In this document: positions 24,935-37,601 of the stretch, piece by piece
Numbering within the stretch: the first letter of the stretch is position 1
Layout: the number at the start of each line of letters is the position of its first letter
Assembly: GCA_014904985.1 (NCBI GenBank)
Contig: MU128910.1
Span: forward strand, 66,715-130,714
Source: Hydnum rufescens UP504
Taxonomy: Eukaryota > Basidiomycota > Agaricomycetes > Cantharellales > Hydnaceae
DNA: 64,000 nt
Reading direction: 5' to 3'
Notes under the pieces: generated by a model
What the model was told of the DNA's origin: nothing
Databases searched by the model: none
Seen by the model: the letters and a program-made list of their open reading frames with translations, nothing else
Position numbers and translations under genes: made by a program

Positions 24935-27900
24935 ATGTCTGTTTATGGGGTTCTCCTGCTGCTCTCTACCGTCTTGGGGACTGCCTTTGCGCAGACCCCA
25001 CTAGTTCCTTTCACTGACTGCACCTCCGCCACGATATCTGCTCCCACCTCCGACCCACTTGCTCGAATAAACATCAGCGATGTATATGCCCAGGTCGATT
25101 ACTCTGCAGGACGCAGTCTTAAGCTAGTCCTTATTGGACAAACCGGAAAGACGATCGTTCCTTCTGCAGAGTCCCCGGGCAGTCTCATCCTTTGTATGTC
25201 GCATTCTGGGATGGTGGATCCTTTTTTTTTCTCGTTCTGACAGAATTTGTAGCTACACTTTTCTCTAGAACATCAGTTCTCACCTTCACCCTTAACCAAA
25301 CGGACTCGTGGTTCTGTTCTACCGTCAGACCGGCATCGCCTCTTCCCAGCCTAGGCAATGACAGCACATACTGTCCCGTATCTCCTGGACAGCTGGCCTT
25401 TTCCGTCACCACACCCTTACGCCATGATTATAATTTAACTACGATTGTCACCCGTGTGCGCGTAATGGATACTTCTAGCCCAGCTCGTGAGCTCATGTGT
25501 GTCGACGTCGAAGTTACGCCAGTCAGAGACCAGCACCAGACACATAACCTCGGATATCCCCAGATTCTCTTCTGGCTCTCCGTCAGTTTGGTGATGGCTT
25601 ATTGGGTTGTCGTGGGCTTAGCTCGTATTTCGGCAGCTTGGGGAAGAGGGGTTGGTCGGGGTCGAGGGTGGTCAACCGTTCGATGGGCAGGAACGGTCTT
25701 CGCTAGTGCTGTCAGTGCGGAGCGTTTGACTACGCATAGTGCCCTCTTGCGCTTTGCTACTCCATCCTGGAGAGACGTTATGTTCCATACACAATGGTAT
25801 GCGCATGTTTGCAATAATTTGTTGATACACTTCCTTGATCCTTCTGTCCACAGGTGCGCATCCCTGGCGATGCTGGCTGTCCAATGGCCTCGATATGCTT
25901 GTGAGTGTCTCGCACTCTCAGCTCATTCCTGGTGATTGACTCGGTACATAGATCCCATATTAGGCAATGCTGCCTGGTCAACATTATTATATAGTACATC
26001 TCTCTCTTAAATATCTTGCTAGGCGCCATCCCTTACTTGGTTCTCACCGCAGATATTTCTTTGGGGAATGGCAAGGGGACGCATTGGGATCCGTATGCTG
26101 TCACCTACACCCCACCCTCCACGTTCCAGGACCAACTCGCCGACAGCACCTCGCCACTCTTCTTGAATCAGAATCTCCCCAATGGTATTTTCTCCTCCCC
26201 CAGGGTGCTAGGGACGGGATGCCTTCCTTTGCTGCTAGCATTGGCCTCCGTCCCCAAGATCTGTTCTCTGTGTCCATGAAGCTTTGGTTGATCATAGTAG
26301 GTGCCGCCGTGGTCGTTAGCACCGTTATCTGGTCTATCGATTGGTTTATCTCGTCCTGCACGGGCCGCAGCCGCAGTGGAGTAGCGCGTGGTAGCATGAG
26401 CCCCCCAATGCGATACTCTGGCACCGATGCCAATAAGGAGACATCGGCCCTCTCTGGTCTTCGTTCCGACGAAGAACCGGCCTTCGCCACTACCAGAGGA
26501 GCCCCACACAAAGCCAGGCGGTGGTGGCATTACCGCCTTGGCCAGAGCTCATTCCATGGCAGCATTCTCCAGGGAAATTTGGTTCGTTTACTTGTCCTCT
26601 TCCACTTCCCAATCACTGTCTTTGCAACGTACGAATTTTCGCGATCCCCGAAATCCGACGGTTCCTCCAAGGCGCTCGCAGGTCTTACGTTCGCCGTGAT
26701 CTCGGTTCTTATTCCCCTTCTACTCCTCGTTCGCCTTGCTCTTACCCCTACGAAGAAATTATATGATGCCACGCGGACCCTCCTCGCACTGGGACCTCTT
26801 TATTCTCACTACGCGCAGGGCTCCCAGATGTTCGCTGCTGTTTTCCTTACGCATAGCCTGGCTGTTGGCATCGTCCTTGGCGCAGGCCAACGTAGTGGCA
26901 CAGCTCAAGCCATCATCATCCTCATTGTGGAGGTGGCGTATGCTCTTGCAACAAGTATCTGGCTTCCATGGGGCGAGCTCGCCAGTATGGGTATTATTAG
27001 CTTCCTGTTCTGTGTGGCACGAATTGTTACTGCTGTGCTTCTTATCATCCTTTCGCCTCTAGTATGTCTTGTTATCTCGCCCTGCCCGCTGCCGCTAACC
27101 ATCTGCTCGCTTACCAGGTTTCCGTTGGTAATGCCCCTGCAGGATGGATCGGCTATGCGATCATCTTGATTCAGGGTCTAGTCTATCTCGCTTTCTTGTT
27201 GATGTTGATTGTCAAAGTTATTGAGAGTTTCGTCCGACTGATTCGGTCCGGTGCCGTTCGACAAATCTACGCACTCACTGGACAGCGGTCTTCTTGGTGC
27301 TCTCAGTCAGGCTGGATGTTTTGGCGAGCGGAAGCCTAAGCACGATAAGGGGCGATCTCGAGAAAAGTCTAGTGGCAATTCGTCTGGTCGACACACTCCA
27401 CATTCATCCCTTCCAACCGCCGACAAGCGTGCATTCCCCATGTATCACAATCACCAACCATCATTCCTCCGTCCCGAGCAGGCCCTGTTGCCATACCGTG
27501 AAGACGCTGACGACGAATCTGGGTATATCATGGGAGCTTGGGCCAACTCGTACCCGCCTCAAACCCAACCAGCGTACCAAACTGTGAACACCGCAGACGC
27601 GAGCGACTCATCCCTTCCCGGTTCGGGCTTCGCGCGTGTGGGTGGTGGGCGCGCAAATATGGACTTCCCCTTTGCAATAACTGCACCCGACCAAGCACAA
27701 TCCCTGCGGACTCGCGACAACGTCGGGTCCTCCTCGCCTCCATTGCCTCCTGGTGCCATGGCAGCTTCTCCTGGCCATATGCGTAGTCAATCACATGTCG
27801 CAGTCATCGAGAATGCATACCCCGGAATGTAACTGGTCGGCATCCACTCCCAGACAATACTGCTGGCGACTCATATGACCCACTGGTGCCGCCTCACGTC

Positions 27901-28260
27901 TATCCAGACCGATGGGGCTTCATCTGCTCTAGCAACGCGAAGCCGAAGAAGGTTGGGTTTCTGGCAGCGGACCATATTTTCGCAGTCGCATGCAACTGAC
28001 GAAACAATGGATGAGGACTGACGAGCCTAGTCCAAGCTCTCCCAAAACCGGTTGGTTCTCTCGCTTGAAGAGTCGGACCGATGGCGATGCAGAAGCACAG
28101 GGTATCAAACCCAAGGGTTCATCATTCATGGTCGTGCGAAATAAACAGCCCTCCTGCTCTAAAAGCTCCCGAGCCCCCGGCCGAGGAGGCTGCGCCTACG
28201 CAATCTTTTGTGGTTGTACGACCTAAGCGGAACACTAATCCTTCTGCGTCATCGTCATAG
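24935..28260 (+). CDS. Fungal TRP-like membrane channel with ML-like domain (FLC/Pkd2 type)
   Basis: This is probably a plasma-membrane or ER polycystin-like protein. MSVYGVLLLLSTVLGTAFAQ is a clear signal peptide. The lumenal ML-like domain follows ('PVSPGQLAFSVTT'), then many hydrophobic segments, including 'LWLIIVGAAVVVSTVIW', 'LVRLLVLFHFPITVFATYE', 'AGLTFAVISVLIPLLLLV' and 'GWIGYAIILIQGLVYLAFLL'. A serine/proline-rich cytoplasmic tail follows from about 27350. Four to five introns are placed in the first third. Frame breaks occur near 26199 (one C missing in a C run) and near 27248 (one extra base). The tail frame ends at 27832, but similar proline/serine-rich coding continues with two or three more breaks to a stop at 28258-28260, so the true end is uncertain. 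Confidence 0.8.
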
Positions 28261-28528
28261 TGTCCTTGTTAATTCCTTGTCATCATGCTGTTTTTTTTTG
28301 ACGACCTATTATGATATAGCGGTGTAACACGGACAATATTATGTGCAATAATTGCTTAGCCTACATTGAATGTTGGTCCTATCATAGCTGGAATGAAATA
28401 TTAACTGCAATGCACTTGGCGAAATATATGCCTGCCAGCGTGCTTGATAGCCTACTATATAAACAAGAGTGCTCAATCAGAAGAATCCTCCGGTACGTGG
28501 TCCCCAATGAAAAACACGCGGTAATCAT

Positions 28529-30967
28529 TTAGTCCTCTCTGGGCGCAAGCATAAACCCCACTTCGATCACGACTCGCTCCTCGGGTATCGCGCTGGAAAT
28601 ACTCGAGGTCCTGCCCCGCGATCTCCCCCACGGTCCCTCATAATCATGCCAATGACCACCAACGCACAAAAACGCGGTATCCCCGCCCAGATCTACCTGT
28701 GCCCGCAGCGGGTCGAGCGGAGGGGGATCAGGAAGTTCTCTTTCCTTCCCTTTGCCTCCAGGAGAGGTTGATAGATGTGCGAGAGAGGCAGCAGCACCAT
28801 GAGCAGCAGCCTGAATCAAGGCTACAGGGATCTCGACCACTTCCACGCCCTGTGGACCGAACCCCAAGAGCTGCAACTGAAGCTCGCTTGGCGCGTCATC
28901 CGCATCTGCAGAATAGCAGGTCCGAGCCGTCACATTAGTTACGGTCGACCGCCAGGTGAATTCTGCGAGGGGTTTCGAGGCGGATAGTGGATTAGGTAGA
29001 GGCGATGGGATGACGTGCGAACGCCTCCCCTTTGTGAAGATGTAGACCATACCCAGCCTCGATATTTCGGCTTGGGTGGATGGGCCTGAAGGAGGCGGAG
29101 GTGGTGGCGGCGGAATGTGGAGAGAGGTGAGAGGGAGCCATGTCCCACTATCAACATGTTCGAAATGATTGACGTCCAGGCGACCCCGGCATCGATGGGG
29201 AATCAGGGCGTTCCTTCTCCTCATACAGGCTGACTGCCTGTACCGCGGAAGTCGACAGTCTTATGATGGCGGCTCGCTTCTCGAAAGTGACAAATAGGCA
29301 CAAATGCGCGCCGAAATGAGGTCTGCGGCCGCGAGTCGATGACACCACGCGCACGGGTTTAGAGGATGCCTCCGCACTGCCATGTCTCCTATGTCCAAAG
29401 TGTCTCGAACGTACGGACGAGGCAAAAGAATGGCGACTGGAAAGACCAGAATCAGCCTGGTATACGAACTGGACATTTTGGCACGGAAATGGCGTATATA
29501 ATTCCTAGACTCAAGTCGTGTTCTCCAAGGCTTCGCTTTTTGAAATGTGGTAGATAGACCCTCACCTGGACACACCGGAACGTTCGCTCGCTCCGCAGGG
29601 CTTCATAGATCAGGATATTGGACCTGGAAGCCACGGCCAACACCATGGATGACTGCCTATTGTGATCTTTGCTTGAGAGAAGCTCGAAGCACGTAACGTC
29701 CGAGTTTGCCGCTCGGGATTTACCAGGAGCTAATGGAATATAGTCTGTAGCCCACCGAAGCGGCGCGTCATTGACCAGGTCCCAACCAGCTTCAGAAGGA
29801 ATTGATGGGGGACGGGAGAGAGAAAAAGAAGTTGACCTAGGAGCTGCTGGCAAAGATCTATGGGCTGTGTCTTTATCTTTTGACGGCGACGTTGGGCCCT
29901 CAATAAGAGACAGGAGTCCCCGCGTAATGCTATTAGTCGACTTATGGCCTTTTGGTATTGAGCTTCGTGAGCTCCACCCAGCAGGGCGACCGAGATCAAC
30001 CACCGCAGATTCCTGAAAGGCATAAGGACTGCATTATGAGGATGCATCGGAGGAACAGACAGCGGTTCTTACCGGCTGATTCACTATGAATGTGACAAGA
30101 CTGCAGAGACTTGATAGTTTGTACATCCGAACCATTTTCTTACGACTCTCGGATGGGCCGGAAGCGTAGCCAACAAGGGCAAGAACAACACCTTGAAGGA
30201 CTCCGGCGGTATCCGTAGGAGATGCTTCTAAAAGTGCAAGCTGATAGATGGCGTCTCCGTTCCAGATGACTCTGGCCTTCGAATCTCCAAGATTCCAGGC
30301 TCCAGACCCATGCTCCTGTCCGCCATGGCTACCTGGCAAGAGATCAAGAACGGACAACCCGTCATCCGTTCCAAGTAGGAGAAAACGATCGGAGAGGATA
30401 GGGAGTAGAGCATTTATACGGGAGGTGGAGTGCGGAATAAATCTGCTGCCAAAGTTGTGCAATGAGGCAGAAGAACAAGCTATCCGGTGTCCAGACGATA
30501 TTCTCTCTCGTTGTACTCCAGGAGATAATCGGGAACCGAAGGGAGATTGACCTAGATCTAGCCTCTCCTCTTCAAATCGGTATTCGCCTGGTTCAGATCC
30601 CGATGATTGCGAGGAGGGGCGCTTAAACGCGAGCATTAAGAATCTGTGAGCCGTTTAAATCAAGCCAGCCCACCTGAGAGCCCGGATTATCTCCCCATCC
30701 AGGCTGGAGTTCCTGGTCATACGGAGAGTCGGGTGCGTTTGCGTATCGTTCACGAGCACGCTTTTCGATCCAAGACCGCCAACGGCCAAACCTATCATAA
30801 TTCAGTTGAGTCATATAGAAATCGGACCCAAGTAGGCCATACCTGCTATTTGGGAGATGGGCTTCTTCGGCGGCGAGGACTTCATAAGCTGGTGGCTCGG
30901 CTTCATTCGTTCGCGGATGTGAATTCATGGCTTGAGGCCGAATTATCCCAGTCAAGTCTGGCAACAA
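28529..30967 (-). CDS. CNH (citron homology) domain protein
   Basis: CNH domains are beta-propeller-like protein-interaction modules found in Rho GEFs, GCK kinases and vesicle-tethering proteins. No kinase, DH or PH domain is visible here. A short N-terminal region with 'RFGRWRSWIEKRARERYA' (first exon, starting at 30967 or at the downstream ATG at 30928) leads to the CNH core: 'RFLLLGTDDGLSVLDLLPG', 'ARVIWNGDAIYQLALLE' and, near 29620, 'SSMVLAVASRSNILIYEAL'. Further on come 'LCLFVTFEKRAAIIRL' and a proline-rich 'LHIPPPPPPPPSGP' segment. The stop is at 28529. At least three introns are clear. Frame breaks are needed near 30637 and near 29155. The exact biological role is unknown. Confidence 0.72.
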
Positions 30968-32902
30968 ATCGGCCTACGATTATATAGTGGAATGCAAAAC
31001 CTCTGTGGTCTGTAGGAGCTCTCCAGGCTTTTATCTAATCGGCACGATCCGAGATTTAGCCATCTCTCACCAAGGAGACTGGTCACGAGTCTATTGACAT
31101 GTCTCCCTGATGGTAGACGACAGGGCATAACTATCTTCAATTTCGGTGGCCGGGGTATGTGCACGTTTTCGAAACAATCTTGTTATCTATCCGAACTTGA
31201 TCACTTAGTATTAGGCGCACTTGGGGGGCGCGCAGTAACCAAATAACTAACGCACAGATGCCAAAAGCATTGAGAACAACCCTAATGTTCCCCCTCGCGG
31301 TTTATCCTTATTGCGCTCGTGAAACTATTCCTGTACTGCCTCCTTCCCCCCTTTAATGGGAATTCGATGCTGTGAATCGATGTCCAGAGACAAATATTTG
31401 TCGTATGCCACAATTGCGGACCGGAACCCCGATTTCCGGGGCAGATGCTGTTGGTGGGTCTTCTTCCTTGCGAAGAGTAGTGGGCTCTGCTAAGAATGCA
31501 AACCCCCTGCATCGTCAAGGATTTCTGGGGATCATGCATTCATATCGGGAAAAGGATCGATTCCCCAGAGGCTATCCATATACACTGGGGGAAAGAACCC
31601 TCATCCTCAAGAAGCGCCGATGCGGAACAATGGCTCTCGTCCTCCTACACTATGAATGATATCGTTCTCTGGTGATAGCGAATAATACGGCGGTGGACGA
31701 TGAGGGCACCTGAGACCACTCGCTATCGTTGAGCCTTTAAGGATGACTCCGCATGCATTCATACTCTTGGTTTGGCTGTGTATTGTGTTGTTGGTTGGCT
31801 TCGGTCCATGGCCGCCGCCTCTTACATCTCTGGGCAAAATTTGCTCAATTTTGTCTCAGTCGGCTAATCATATCATGAACTTTCAAAGACTCCGAAGTCG
31901 CTATTGATTCTCCTGATGCTCATACCCTTACTGTGCCGCCCTTTACTTCCAGGGTTCGTGGGTCGCTGTGTCTGCTGTTTCATGCGATGTGACTAACTAG
32001 CTGATGTCTTTATAGCTCTCTCTATAGTTCCGGAGACGTGCGACTGGACCCTTGTGCTGTGTACAAATCAATTGGAGTGCTTTCCTTTTCAGCACATCGT
32101 GGACCCACTACGTGTCCTTCGATGCATAAGCATTTCCCTATCGAGGGAACATCACTATTGCTCCGAACGGATCACAAAGGGATCCCGACTCCCAGGGAGG
32201 GCCGCCCTGAGTATGGTTTCCCTGGGGTTTAGACACCCGAAATATAGACCAACGAGATCATTTCCCTCGTGGTGCCCAGGCTGATGACGTTTCGCTCTGA
32301 ATTGACTCCTAGCTTCTGCATGCGAGGATGTGCTTCCCAAATCCAGGTGGAGACCAAAACGAGCCCACATGGACGGTAAGCAACCCTCTTTCCTTGGAAA
32401 TGAATAATCGCGCTGGAATGTACTCACGGGTTGGGCCCCCAGACCCATACTGCAACCCATGACTCAACCTTCTTATCGTATCATCAAAGTGTATCCACTG
32501 TGAATATCTCGTTCATTATGCCTTCATGCATCTGTACAAATTAGCTTGTACAAGATATGCCCGTTCGTTTAATCGCGGGCGCAGGGATTTCATTTATGTA
32601 AATAGGTGTTATTAGCAACATCACCCATAGCATGTACAGGAACGCTTGTCCATACACCAGTGTTCTTGTGGGCCTGGGTATTTGGATCGATAACCATTCA
32701 AGCCTCGTTTTTTTTTGGCTGGGGACACACCTAATACCACAAAATGAAAACACCTATAAAATTATTGGAAGAGGGGAAGACGGTGCCGGGCGTAATCTTC
32801 CCCGAGATGGCCCCAGGCCACATTGAGCCACGTGTCGCTAGCACGGTCGGCAATTTCCAGGAGAATACCGCGGCTCTACTAGTCCTACGCACCGTTTAAG
32901 AG
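30968..32902. other. Gene-poor region, no recognised gene
   Basis: Nearly 2 kb without a convincing gene. Open frames up to 101 codons exist on both strands (for example 31372-31659 plus, 32155-32460 minus), but they lack family similarity and linked splice sites. They may be chance or very decayed sequence. Confidence 0.4.
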
Positions 32903-33844
32903 ATGGTCCGGTCCACGATAATTGCTCGAGCATCCGATGCACTCCCACTAGCAGCCAGTTCTGATGATGAGCAGGTCCGTATAGGGACTTGTGTTTCATG
33001 TAGTGCGACCACTCAGTCAGGCTCTTTAACTCGTTTTCCAAAACAGACAGAACAGACTCTTCATGAGCACAAGCAGCAATCTAAATTGATATTCCGTCGC
33101 ATCACTCCAAATGCGGAACCAAGATGCTCTATCGAGAGTGGGGCTTATACCCTCCAGTACGTCATAATCAGTCTCGTCTGTTCCCCTTCGTGCACTCTTG
33201 GGCTCACTACTGTGTTGGGCGCGCTTTCATGTTCGTTTAGCTATTTAATAGTGGATAATGTGGTGTATCTTACGATTACGGACAAGTCCTATCCTCGTAA
33301 ATTGGCCTTTTCATTCTTGGACGAGCTGTCGAAGGAGTTCGCCACCGTATACGGGCCCAAAGTGGAGACAGTACGAAAACCATACGCATTCGTTGGTTTC
33401 GGTGCGTAGTGCTTGTCTTCTGGCGGCCGGACTCGTGGACTGATTCGTCGGGCTCTGATTGTATTAGATACATTTATGCAGAAGACCGCTCGCCTATATC
33501 AGGACACACGGACAGCAACAGCGACCTCCGAATCCAATCTCGACCGGCTAAACGGTGACCTGCAAGATGTAACGCGCATTATGACCAAGAACATGGAAGA
33601 ACTTCTTTGGCGAGGGGACAGTTTGGATAGTACGTGGCATTCCCATATCTCTTCCTGTATCTACAGTCAATCCCTTTCTCCCCAACCAGAGATGTCCCAC
33701 TTGTCCACATCACTACGGTCAGAATCAGAGAAATACCGCAAAGCGGCTCGGGACATCAACCTATATGCCATGCTCCGCCAGTGGGCACCTGTCGTTGCCT
33801 TTGGTCTCATTTTCATCATTTTCTTATGGTGGAGGTTCTTTTGA
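32903..33844 (+). CDS. SEC22: Vesicle SNARE Sec22
   Basis: Sec22 is the R-SNARE for transport between ER and Golgi. The start at 32903 gives MVRSTIIARASDALPLAAS, the beginning of the longin domain. The longin fold continues with 'KLIFRRITPNAEPRCSIESG', 'LTITDKSYPRKLAF' and 'ELSKEFATVYGPKVETV'. The R-SNARE helix includes 'LNGDLQDVTRIMTKNMEEL' and 'LWRGDSLD'. The protein ends in a tail anchor, 'VVAFGLIFIIFLWWRFF'. Four short introns splice without any frame break. The stop at 33844 lies 49 bp from the end of the convergent PPR-like gene. Confidence 0.95.
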
Positions 33845-33893
33845 TCTGCGTGGCGAATAGTGGACGATCGTATTATGCAGTGTGCAATTATAT

Positions 33894-35790
33894 TTATACA
33901 TACATGACCTTCACTTCATGCCCATCTGTGATGTCCAGAGCAGTGTCAGAGTCTGAGTCCAAATCTTGCTCATCCATTTCCTTCGGTGGCGTTTCCGTTT
34001 CTGCATTTGAGTTAAATACCTTGCCAAACGGGTGTTTACGATTCCGACCCCCGGGTTTCCGTGGGAACATCACCCGTTCCGCCATCAACAGCGGCCTGAT
34101 GAATGCCTCGCGCTCCATCTGGCCCACTTGGGAAACGATGCGCGACTCTGCCAGTGCACAGTTCTGCACCGTGTGCATCGCTTGCTCCAAATCCTGGATG
34201 GCGTCTATTGCCTGCCACGTCTCCGCCGCGTCCGCCCATGACTTTGGTGCGTTGCCCACAACGTATCTGTGCCGTGGCGGCGGGTGGCTAGCCTTGAGTC
34301 GCGCGAGTGCGCGCGCCCCAAGTTGACGCTCTACCGTCGAGCGTGTATGTGCTAGGCCCCGCAGACGGCTCTCTACATCTACATCAGGTCGTCGGCGGCC
34401 GTTCGTGCAGGAGTGTGCTCGTAAATCGCTCGGCCCACGTGGGTTCGTATACGTCCGAGCCGACTGGAAATGCGTTCCTCCCGTGTAGTTCACTGTTGAT
34501 TCGCCGCAGGACAAAGACGTTGATGATATGCTGCGTGCGGGAATTGGGTGCGAGCACGCAAACAGCAAAGCAGCGCAGAATAACAAGCGAAGCCCCGTAC
34601 TCCGCGCGTCGCATGAAATGGCGCAGCGCGACGTTCAGGACGGACGTTGTGAGGCTCACCGAGGCCCTTTCCGGCTTTCCGTGGGTGAGGAACATGTGCG
34701 TGTCTATAAGCTGGCGGAAAAGCCTGCGGGCATCAGGGACAAGCGCGGAACGCAGTTTGTCGTACCGGTCGATCGTACTGAAGAGTGTGCCGAATGTAAA
34801 GGCGTCGGGTATCAGGTGGGTCGCTCGCTGTCGCATGAGGGTGTATAGGTCGTATACTCGGGTGGGTTGGTGCGTACGTGCCGCCGCAGCCATAAGGATG
34901 TTGAATATCGGCAACGTGGGGACAACATTGTCTCTGAGCATCAAACGCAGCACGGATTGGACGAAGCGATAGTCCATGGGCCGATTGTGGGCGCGTGCGG
35001 ACATCATGGCGAAGTAGGGCTGGGGGTCGAGCACAGGTTGTTCCACAGCAGGTGCGGCGAGTCGCCGGGCACGATATTGGCTGAACCAGTGCCCAGCCGC
35101 CTGCCATTTACCCGCAAAACCAAAAGACCGAATGATCAATGCAAATAGAGATGCAGGGACATCCCACCATTTAAGACCTCGTTGCTTTGCAAGTCTCTTC
35201 AGCAACAGATTAATTGACTCGGGTGTTTGGAAGGGCGAGATGAGGCGCAGGAGCGAGTGAGGCATGCGATCCATACTGCCACTCTCCGATTCCCGCTCTA
35301 TAATATCCATAGCTTCTCGTGCCATGAGCAAGCTCGCTTCCTTGGGAAGACGGTATACAATCTCAGCGCTAGCGTGGATAAGCTCGCGCACAGTCGATTC
35401 AGAAGGGCGACATCCCGCGCTGACAATCTTTTGAAAGAGTCTCACGGCCTCTAGGGTAGCTCGATATGCGAGCAAGAGACGAATACACCGATCGAACCAT
35501 AGGTTCCGCTGCCCAGGTTTTACAGTGGAGCGAGTTATAATTTCGAGTGGTCGTCGAATGCGGTGACGCTGGAGGTTAAAGTCGATCTCCTGGAGGCGTC
35601 GGTAGAGCTCACGCCTTAGTATTCCATCGTCATATAGTGGGTCAGACGGCGAACGTCCGAGTGACCGTTCGTGTACTTTGGTCGTTCTGGTAGCAACTGC
35701 CGCAGCCTGAGTATGTTTCCCCAGAAGAGCAGCAGCACCTTTGGCATGGCGAAAGAGGGGTGTGCTGCATCGGGGTAGAATCATTCGCAC
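33894..35790 (-). CDS. Pentatricopeptide-repeat-like protein, probably mitochondrial
   Basis: One long exon of 468 codons starts at 35790. The basic, Ser/Thr/Arg-containing N-terminus (MRMILPRCSTPLFRHAKG) resembles a mitochondrial presequence. Helical repeats of PPR type are visible, for example 'LPIFNILMAAAARTHQPTRV' followed by 'YDLYTLMRQR' and 'IPDAFTFGTLFSTIDRY'. Such proteins usually bind organelle RNA. The frame stops at 34384, but a second frame takes over at once ('DVDVESRLRGLAHTRSTV') and runs to 33894 with a charged acidic tail. A single-base break near 34390 therefore probably splits one protein. No specific orthologue is recognised. Confidence 0.68.
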
Positions 35791-36107
35791 TATGGACCAT
35801 AGTCAAATTATGAGCATCGGCCTGAGCAACTTCGAGCGGAAACTGCCGGTGAAGACACTGCTGTAGCGCGCGTCAAAAAGACGGTCAAGAAACTCGATTC
35901 ATTCCACACTCTTCCAAGGCACTCAGGTATGTAAAGTAAATAAAGTGGTCACGGAATTATTGCTCCGACGTGCATGCGCAAAGAATTGGACGACCACATC
36001 TGGAGGAGGACGAAATTTCGGGATGGGTCCGGGAATTTGAGGCAGTGAAGGTTACAGTATCGCCAAAATCTCTAACAGTTTTTTTCCGTCCTCTTGGCCA
36101 AGAACGG
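35791..36107. other. Short intergenic region
   Basis: Promoter side of the PPR-like gene and 3' side of the nitroreductase gene. A 15-bp palindrome-like actatggaccatagt lies at the PPR start (about 35789-35803). Nothing else is seen. Confidence 0.3.
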
Positions 36108-37097
36108 TCAAGCAAAGAACTTGACGCGTTCGTCGATGGGGTTGAATTTCTTTTCTGGGGTGACCCAGTCTGGACTAGGAATACCGAAGGGGGCTTGAGC
36201 AGTGAGGACTGCCAGGAAGACAAGTCGAGGGAGTGAATACATTATTCGGTGTCAAGGTGGGCGAGAAAAGACGAACGTACCCCACGTCTTGGGAAGATTC
36301 CACTCAGCGAGGACTTTCTCGTCGATGATGGGATTGTAGTGCTGTCGAAAGGCGATCAAGTCTTAGTTCCGATGCATAGAGAAAGGTGGCGAAGGCACAA
36401 ACCTGGAGATTAGCGCCCATGCCTTCCACCGTCAGAGCGGTCCATACATAACTTTGTAACATCCCACTACTGTGGTCAGCCCACTGCGCAAACCTGTCCG
36501 CATATGGAGGAGCAGCGAGTTTCCATTGATCGATTACCGCAGTATCGGTGAAGTAGAGGATGGTACCATACGCAGCCTGAACCATTACCCAGTCATGACA
36601 ATCTGAATACAATGGAGACTCCACCAATAGAAGGATACGAACCCGAAAACCGCCAATCTTTTCCTTGGTGGAAGCTTGGTAGCGTTCAGCGCCAATGCGC
36701 TCAACAAGAACCTCTCCGACAATATCCCAGAGCCTTATATGTCTGGAGGAACAGTGAGTTCACGAGAGGGGTTTTTTTTTTTCAAGGCGGTGAGGGGGAC
36801 GCACTGTTCTTTAAGCAGGACTACGGCTCTGATCGCTTGGTTATTGAAAGAGGTGGGTGTGTGAAGTACTGGGGAAACACGCTTAAGGCGAAGGATCGGA
36901 GGAGGCATTGAGCAGAGCTTACCACCCTGCTCTACAATATCGCGAATCTTCTCGTCGGGGATGCTCGATTTACTATGGGGTTGAAAGAGGAAAGCCTTAA
37001 GCATGCATGATAAGGACAATTGAAAACCAGTAACTTACTCTGTGAGTTTGTAGACGGTGCGTCTAGAAGCTAGAGCCTTGGTGAGTTCAGCGGACAT
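36108..37097 (-). CDS. Nitroreductase-like protein of the fungal Frm2/Hbn1 type
   Basis: These FMN-dependent oxidoreductases are linked to fatty-acid signalling and oxidative stress in yeast. The start at 37097 gives MSAELTKALASRRTVYKLT. Later exons contain 'SSIPDEKIRDIVEQG', 'LHTPTSFNNQAIRAVVLLKE', 'AAYGTILYFTDTAVIDQW', 'PPYADRFAQWADHSSGMLQS', 'VWTALTVEGMGANLQ' and the terminal 'FNPIDERVKFFA', stop at 36108. Exons are short and separated by about six introns. The family's usual length of about 200 residues fits. No frame break was needed in the parts I could follow. Confidence 0.85.
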
Positions 37098-37601
37098 GGT
37101 AGTAAGAAGTCGATGGGAGGAGTAGAGTGAGGAATAGCGAGCCAGGCGAGGGCCTTTATTTATCCAAATTCGAGGAATGAGCATATCTATGTGGCTTTCA
37201 GATTAGGTAAGGAATTCGTGTGGGGACTTACGCGACCTTACAGGACTTGGACATTCCTTACTCAAATCGACAGGGTAAGCCAAGACTGCTCGCAAACCTT
37301 GGAAGGATTCTGGAGAATAGTGGTTATCAAGATTGACTCATGGCGTAACTCACGGTGTCGTCAAGATGAGTACGCACGCTGCCGCCCTCATTCGTCCATC
37401 AGCTTGTCTGATATCACAAAAGCTCTTACAATAAGGAACGGCCTTGGAACACCGGAGGATAGTCACTTACAGCTTTCGAAAGGCAGGGCCCAGCTAGCTA
37501 TTGACCACGTGGAAACATGGTCTAGAGGTCAGGCTTACGTAAGGGTATACCGCAGCTTGCCAACCCTCCTAAAATCACCTCACCTCACGATCCAAACAGT
37601 A
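37098..37601. promoter_or_regulatory. Divergent intergenic region nitroreductase / Mpo1-like
   Basis: About 500 bp between two divergent start codons. An open frame at 37191-37670 overlaps the Mpo1-like first exon in the same phase, but its upstream part has no family character, so I treat it as noncoding. Confidence 0.4.

Noticed and set aside
28699..28987. Plus-strand open frames opposite the CNH gene
   Set aside because: They are antisense to a well supported exon and show no domain.
37191..37600. 160-codon frame as N-terminal extension of the Mpo1-like protein
   Set aside because: The family begins near MLDLFKVDKQ; the upstream part has no family similarity and lies in the promoter interval.
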